Positions 59,718-64,000 of a stretch of 64,000 nt of DNA are shown here, one piece after another (position 1 is the first letter of the stretch; every line of letters starts with the position of its first letter). A model generated the notes under the pieces. That model was not told the DNA's origin. It searched no databases and saw nothing but the letters and a program-made list of their open reading frames with translations. A program made the position numbers and the translations under genes. This DNA comes from Streptomyces sp. NBC_01335 (GTDB taxonomy: Bacteria > Actinomycetota > Actinomycetes > Streptomycetales > Streptomycetaceae): the NCBI RefSeq assembly GCF_035953295.1, contig NZ_CP108370.1, positions 4,679,001-4,743,000 of the forward strand, in the 5' to 3' direction.

Positions 59718-59755
59718 GCGGTGCGCCGGGCCCCGGCCGGGGCCCGGCGCACCGC
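59718..59755. terminator. 38-bp perfect palindrome, terminator of the PBP gene
   Basis: A perfect 19-bp-arm palindrome, almost entirely G and C, 28 bp beyond the stop of the penicillin-binding protein gene on the minus strand. Confidence 0.85.
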
Positions 59756-59783
59756 CACTGCCGGAGGGGATACGCCCCCGCGT

Positions 59784-61418
59784 TCACCCCGCGCGCAGGA
59801 CCGCCGCGACGATCGGCCCTGCCGCGGTGCCACCGTGGCCGCCGGACTGGACCACCCCGGCCGCCGCCAGGTCGTCGCTGAATCCGGTGAACCAGCTGTT
59901 GGACTTGCCCTGCCCGTCGACCTCCGCCGACCCGGTCTTCGCACCCTTGTCGCCACCGACGGAGGCCATGGCCTCGGCGCCGGTGCCCCATGTGGCGGTG
60001 GCCCGCATCATGGAGTTGAGCTGCTGGACGACTGAGGACGGCAGCGAGCGCGACGCCTTCGCCGGCGTCCGGCCGTCCAGGTCCAGCGGCACGATGACCG
60101 GCTGGATGAACGTCCCGGTGCGGGCGGTGGCGGTGATGGACGCCATGTTGAGGACGTTCATCTGGATCGTGCCCTGCCCGATGTACTGGGCGGCGGCCTC
60201 ACCGCCGACCTCCTCCGGCACGCTGCCGTCGAAGGTGGTGACCCCGGTCTTCCAGTCCAGCCCGATCCCGAAGACGTCCTTCGCCTCCTTCGCGAGCGCG
60301 GAGTCGTCGTCCACCTCGTCGATCAGCTTGATGAATCCGGTGTTGCAGGAGTTCGCGAAGGTCTGGGTGAAGGTACTGCCTTCCGGGAGCGAGAAGTTGT
60401 TCAGGTTGTGGAAGGTGCGGCTCATGTACGTCGCGTCCGGGGTGCAGGGGACCACCCCGTTCGCCGTGGCCTTGCCGCGCTCCAGCAGCATGGCGGCGGT
60501 CACGATCTTCATCGTCGATCCGGGCGCCTGTTCGCCCTCCAGCGCCACGTTGAACTCGGTCACGGGGTTGTTGGCGATGGCCCGGATGGCTCCGGTGGAC
60601 GGCCTGACCGCGACGACCGACGCCCCGCTGAACTGCTTCACGGCCTTCTCCGCCGCCGCCTGGACGTTCGCGTCGATGGTCGTCTGGACCTTGCCGGGCT
60701 TGCCCTTGGCGAGCGTGAGCAGGGTGACGTCGGGCGTGGACTCGTCCGCGCCCTTGATCCACGTCTCGACGCCGGCGGTGCCCCCCGACTTCGCCCCGTA
60801 CTTCTTGCGGAGCGTGGCGATGATCGGCCCGAGCGACGGGTACTTCTCCTTGGTCAGCACCACACCGTTGCGGTCCACCGCCTCGATCTCCGGCGCGGAC
60901 GGCTCGCCGGTGACGAGCGTCGCCCCCTTCGTCAACTTCGGGTGGACGACGGTCGGCTGCCAGTCGACGAGCGGCTTGCCGGTGGTCAGCCCGCGCACCA
61001 CGGTCAACTCGGAGGAATACGCGAGCGGCTTGCTCTGTCCCTCGAACGAGACGGTCCCCTTCACCGTGTACGGGACCTTCGCCCCGACCGCCGGACCCGG
61101 GGTGATCACCACGTGCTCGATGTGCGCCTCGGTGGAGTACCCGGTCAGTACGGGCTCCGCGTCCGCCTCGTTGTTCGTCAACTGCGCGGCCCCCGGACCG
61201 TTTCCGGAGGACCACGCCGCGAAGAACGCCTTCGAGGTCTCGGCGATCTCCTTCGCGTCCGGCGGCCCGGTCTTCACCGCAGCGGGCGCGGCGGTCTTGG
61301 TGCCGAGGCCGCCGCCTCCCCCGTCGTCGAACAGCACCGAGTACGCCCCGTAACTCAGCCCCCCGGCCACCAGCACGAACGCGCCACCGACAAGGGCGAC
61401 TTTGGCTCCGCTTCGCAT
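59784..61418 (-). CDS. Penicillin-binding protein, D,D-transpeptidase with MecA_N-like domain
   Basis: 544 aa. Membrane anchor at residues 7-28. An NTF2/MecA_N-type domain (about 50-170) precedes a dimerisation region and the transpeptidase. Active-site motifs: S301-T-M-K (APGSTMKIV), SCN (NSCNTG), and KTG (GAKTGSAEV). It cross-links peptidoglycan outside the membrane. ATG 61418 is chosen because GGAGGGG lies eight bases upstream; an in-frame ATG at 61445 and one at 61493 are weaker. Confidence 0.92.
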   Translation of the reverse strand: MRSGAKVALVGGAFVLVAGGLSYGAYSVLFDDGGGGGLGTKTAAPAAVKTGPPDAKEIAETSKAFFAAWSSGNGPGAAQLTNNEADAEPVLTGYSTEAHIEHVVITPGPAVGAKVPYTVKGTVSFEGQSKPLAYSSELTVVRGLTTGKPLVDWQPTVVHPKLTKGATLVTGEPSAPEIEAVDRNGVVLTKEKYPSLGPIIATLRKKYGAKSGGTAGVETWIKGADESTPDVTLLTLAKGKPGKVQTTIDANVQAAAEKAVKQFSGASVVAVRPSTGAIRAIANNPVTEFNVALEGEQAPGSTMKIVTAAMLLERGKATANGVVPCTPDATYMSRTFHNLNNFSLPEGSTFTQTFANSCNTGFIKLIDEVDDDSALAKEAKDVFGIGLDWKTGVTTFDGSVPEEVGGEAAAQYIGQGTIQMNVLNMASITATARTGTFIQPVIVPLDLDGRTPAKASRSLPSSVVQQLNSMMRATATWGTGAEAMASVGGDKGAKTGSAEVDGQGKSNSWFTGFSDDLAAAGVVQSGGHGGTAAGPIVAAVLRAG

Positions 61419-61445
61419 GGTTGCGACCCCTCCCCCGAGATCCAT

Positions 61446-61461
61446 CTTGAACGTGTTCAAG
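61446..61461. promoter_or_regulatory. Inverted repeat upstream of the PBP gene
   Basis: CTTGAAC-GT-GTTCAAG, 7-bp arms with a 2-base spacer, 28 bp before the PBP start. A plausible operator; no regulator is adjacent. Confidence 0.45.
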
Positions 61462-61694
61462 AACCTGTCTGCGGGGATGACTGTACGGGACATGCGTAGA
61501 GGAGGTGGACGTTGTTATCAGACCGGAACGATGGTTTCGGCTGGGGCGGGGGAGCGCTCTCCGGGCTCATGGCCGCGGCCCCGTTCGATCGGCCGGAACG
61601 ACCTCGGGGACGCCGACTGACGGGTCAGTGCCCCCGCGCCCGCCCGACCCGTGGAGCCCGGTCACCGACCGGACCCCACAGGGTCGTCCGCCCC

Positions 61695-63464
61695 CTACAC
61701 CCAGGAATCCAGCCACATCCGGTTCCGCCAGTCCGGCTCCGGGATCGGCGTCCCCGTGTAGAGGGGCCAGAAGTAGATGAAGTTCCAGACGATCAGCAGC
61801 ACCAGCAGCCCCGCCGCCACCGCGCCGATGGCGCGGCGGCGTTCGCCGGTGGGGTCGGAGGTGGGGAGGCCCAGCTCCGCGCGGGTGCCGGTGCCGGCGG
61901 CCGGGCCGATCATCGCGCCGATCATCATCGTGACGGCGAGACAGAGGAACGGCACGAAGACGACCGCGTAGAAGAAGAAGATCGTGCGTTCCTGGTAGAA
62001 GAACCACGGCACCCAGCCCGCCGCGACCCCGCAGGCGATGGCGCCCGCCCGCCAGTCGCGGCGGAAGAGCCACCGCCACATCACGTAGACCAGGGCGAAG
62101 CAGGCCGCCCACCAGAGCAGCGGGGTGCCGAGCGCGAGGACCTCGCGGGCGCACTTGCCGGTCGCCGAGTCGGAGCAGGTGGGCTCCTCGTAGAAGTACG
62201 AGACCGGGCGGCCGAGGACGATCCAGCTCCAGGGGTTCGACTGGTACGTGTGGCCGGAGGTCAGGCCCACGTGGAAGTCGTAGACCTGGCGCTCGTAGTG
62301 CCAGAGGCTGCGCAGCCAGTCGGGGAGCCAGGTCCAGCCGCTGTGTTGGCCCTCCTCGGTGTCCGCCCAGTGGCGGTCGTATCCCTTGTCCGTGATCAGC
62401 CAGCCCGTCCAGGAGACGAGGTACGTGGCCAGCGCGACCGGGACCGTCGAGACGAAGGCGGGCAGCAGGTCGCGGCGGAGGACCGCCGCGTACGGGCGGA
62501 ACGCGCCGGCGGTGCGGCGGGCGCCCACGTCCCAGAGGACCGACATGACGGCGAACGCGGCCAGGATGTAGAGGCCGTTCCACTTGGTGCCGAAGGCGAG
62601 GCCCAGCATCAGCCCGGCCGCGAGCCGCCAGGGCCGCCACCCCAGGCGCAGGGTCTCCGCGATCCGGGCGTCCGGGCGCAGCACCCCCTCCTCGTCCACC
62701 GGGAGGGCTTCGGCGAGTTTGCGGCGGGCCCAGTCGCGGTCGTTCACCAGACAGCCGAACGCCGCGACCACGAAGAACATCAGCACCAGGTCGAGCAGGG
62801 CGGTGCGGCTCATCACGAAGTGCAGCCCGTCCACCGCGAGCAGCAGGCCCGCCAGGCACCCGAGGAACGTCGAGCGGAACATCCGCCGCCCGATCCGGCA
62901 CAGCAGCAGCACGGACAGGGTGCCGAGCAGGGCCACCATGAACCGCCAGCCGAACGGCGTGAGGCCGAACATCTGCTCGCCGAGCCCGATGACCCACTTC
63001 CCGACCGGCGGGTGCACCACGTATCCGGGGTCGACGGGGACCTTCACCCGGGACGGGTCGCTCAGGATGAGCTTGTCGACGTCCTTGGGCCAGGCACCCT
63101 CGTACCCCTGGTTGATCAGGGCCCAGGCGTCCTTGGCGTAGTACGTCTCGTCGAATATCACCGCGTCGGGCTGCCCCAGCCGCCAGAAGCGCAGCACCCC
63201 GGCGACCAGAGTCACCAGCAGCGGGCCGCCCCAGCCGGACCACCGTTCCAGCCGGTCCGCGAGGACCGGTGGCACCCCGAGGACTCCCCAGGTGCGGGGG
63301 CTCGGCCGGTTGTAGGGAGGGATGAGGCGTTCGCGCAGCCCGATGTCCTTCCGGGGCACGTGGCCGAAGCGGTGCAGCCGCCGCTCCCAGGGAGAAGGCT
63401 GCTCGCCGGGGAGCTCGTCCCCGGCGTCGTGGCCCTGCCGGGCGTCGGGCGCAGTACTCGTCAC
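61695..63464 (-). CDS. Dolichyl-phosphate-mannose-protein mannosyltransferase (PMT)
   Basis: 589 aa GT39 enzyme. It transfers mannose from polyprenyl-phosphate-mannose to exported proteins. It has about 11 helices; the catalytic Asp-Glu pair is in the first external loop ([14 protein letters not shown]), followed by the conserved [22 protein letters not shown] and FGTKWNG. The C-terminus ends [11 protein letters not shown], standard for bacterial PMTs. GTG 63464 is probably leaderless (TACGAT six bases upstream). Divergent from rsmI, as is usual in Streptomyces. Confidence 0.94.
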   Translation of the reverse strand: MTSTAPDARQGHDAGDELPGEQPSPWERRLHRFGHVPRKDIGLRERLIPPYNRPSPRTWGVLGVPPVLADRLERWSGWGGPLLVTLVAGVLRFWRLGQPDAVIFDETYYAKDAWALINQGYEGAWPKDVDKLILSDPSRVKVPVDPGYVVHPPVGKWVIGLGEQMFGLTPFGWRFMVALLGTLSVLLLCRIGRRMFRSTFLGCLAGLLLAVDGLHFVMSRTALLDLVLMFFVVAAFGCLVNDRDWARRKLAEALPVDEEGVLRPDARIAETLRLGWRPWRLAAGLMLGLAFGTKWNGLYILAAFAVMSVLWDVGARRTAGAFRPYAAVLRRDLLPAFVSTVPVALATYLVSWTGWLITDKGYDRHWADTEEGQHSGWTWLPDWLRSLWHYERQVYDFHVGLTSGHTYQSNPWSWIVLGRPVSYFYEEPTCSDSATGKCAREVLALGTPLLWWAACFALVYVMWRWLFRRDWRAGAIACGVAAGWVPWFFYQERTIFFFYAVVFVPFLCLAVTMMIGAMIGPAAGTGTRAELGLPTSDPTGERRRAIGAVAAGLLVLLIVWNFIYFWPLYTGTPIPEPDWRNRMWLDSWV

Positions 63465-63470
63465 CGCGCC

Positions 63471-63476
63471 ATCGTA
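63471..63476 (-). promoter_or_regulatory. Candidate leaderless -10 (TACGAT) for the PMT gene
   Basis: On the minus strand TACGAT ends six bases before the GTG at 63464; no ribosome site is present. Confidence 0.45.
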
Positions 63477-63526
63477 GGGAAAGCATCTGTGCGAGGGGGC
63501 CCGCCGGGGCTGGGAGGATGGTTCCT

Positions 63527-64000
63527 GTGACTGAAACGCCTGGAACGCCTGGAAAGCCGACGACCGGAACGCTGGTTCTCGCGGGGACCCCCATCGGCGA
63601 CGTGGCGGACGCCCCGCCGCGTCTCGCCGCCGAGCTGGAGACGGCCGACGTCGTAGCGGCCGAGGACACCCGCCGGCTGCGCCGCCTGACCCAGGCGCTC
63701 GGCATCCACACCACGGGGCGGGTCGTCTCGTACTTCGAGGGGAACGAGTCCGCCCGCACCCCGGAGCTGGTCGAGGCGCTGACCGGCGGCGCGCGGGTGC
63801 TGCTGGTGACCGACGCGGGGATGCCGTCCGTCTCCGACCCCGGCTACCGCCTGGTCGCCGCCGCCGTCGAGAAGGACATCAAGGTCACCGCCGTGCCCGG
63901 CCCCTCGGCGGTCCTCACCGCGCTGGCGCTCTCCGGTCTGCCGGTGGACCGGTTCTGCTTCGAGGGCTTCCTGCCCCGCAAGGCGGGCGAGCGCCTCGGC
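63527..64000 (+). CDS. rsmI: 16S rRNA 2'-O-methyltransferase RsmI (3' end outside window)
   Basis: The first 158 codons of the enzyme that methylates C1402 of 16S rRNA. SAM-binding tetrapyrrole-methylase fold: [48 protein letters not shown] and [31 protein letters not shown] 63527 has GGGAGG nine bases upstream; the ATG at 63518 directly abuts that site and is less likely. A short direct repeat ACGCCTGGA encodes the PGTPG N-terminus. Confidence 0.94.
   Translation, partial: MTETPGTPGKPTTGTLVLAGTPIGDVADAPPRLAAELETADVVAAEDTRRLRRLTQALGIHTTGRVVSYFEGNESARTPELVEALTGGARVLLVTDAGMPSVSDPGYRLVAAAVEKDIKVTAVPGPSAVLTALALSGLPVDRFCFEGFLPRKAGERLG

Noticed and set aside
1..64000. CRISPR arrays, rRNA genes, replication origin
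   Set aside because: No regularly spaced direct repeats with unique spacers, no rRNA-like stretches and no DnaA-box clusters were noticed.

Overview
The window is high-GC actinobacterial chromosome, almost certainly Streptomyces. The grounds are third-position GC codon bias, an SsgA-like protein, a SepX/GlpR-type divisome protein, A-factor-type signalling genes, a tricorn protease and a protein O-mannosyltransferase. No gene was seen to use a TTA codon.

Layout. 1-11,400 is conserved core: a K+/H+ antiporter (cut by the window edge), a penicillin-acylase-family hydrolase, 5-formyl-THF cyclo-ligase, galU, moeA/glp, moaC, mog, a RimJ-like acetyltransferase, sepX/glpR and tRNA-Ala(CGC). From 11,400 to 37,200 lies an accessory block that starts right after the tRNA. 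It opens with a transposase-derived protein lacking its first catalytic Asp and a divergent TetR regulator. Then comes a ten-gene minus-strand operon: 2-epi-5-epi-valiolone synthase, a cyclitol kinase-dehydrogenase fusion, a TIM-barrel epimerase, a HAD phosphatase, a beta-lactamase-fold serine hydrolase, branched-chain 2-oxoacid dehydrogenase E1alpha/E1beta/E2, a transaldolase-like protein without its Schiff-base lysine, and a sugar transporter. Next are an aldo/keto reductase, a Tat-exported bicovalent flavo-oxidase, a VOC epimerase, a deazaflavin-type reductase, an acyl-CoA ligase and an MFS exporter. A butyrolactone-type signalling cassette closes the block (SDR, HAD, ScbR-like receptor, AfsA-like synthase).

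37,200-43,900 holds a GNAT protein, exonuclease III, a decayed NUDIX gene, a MerR regulator divergent from a monooxygenase/hydrolase/SDR operon, a small CsbD-like protein and a 162-bp palindromic MITE-like element. 43,900-51,400 holds a tricorn protease, a TetR/MMPL pair and an SsgA-like protein. 51,500-57,250 holds a CbiMN-CbiQ-CbiO metal importer behind a palindromic operator, a second serine hydrolase, and a DUF4157 protein with an ADP-ribosyltransferase-like C-terminus. 57,400-64,000 holds an SDR, a DMT transporter, YbaK, a penicillin-binding protein, a PMT mannosyltransferase and the start of rsmI.

How the genes fit together. The accessory block reads as a biosynthetic cluster for a C7 carbasugar from sedoheptulose 7-phosphate. 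It carries its own supply of branched acyl-CoA and a candidate acyl-transfer enzyme, so an acylated cyclitol or cyclohexenone (COTC or rancinamycin type) is the best inference. The cluster appears to be controlled by its own AfsA/ScbR-type signal.
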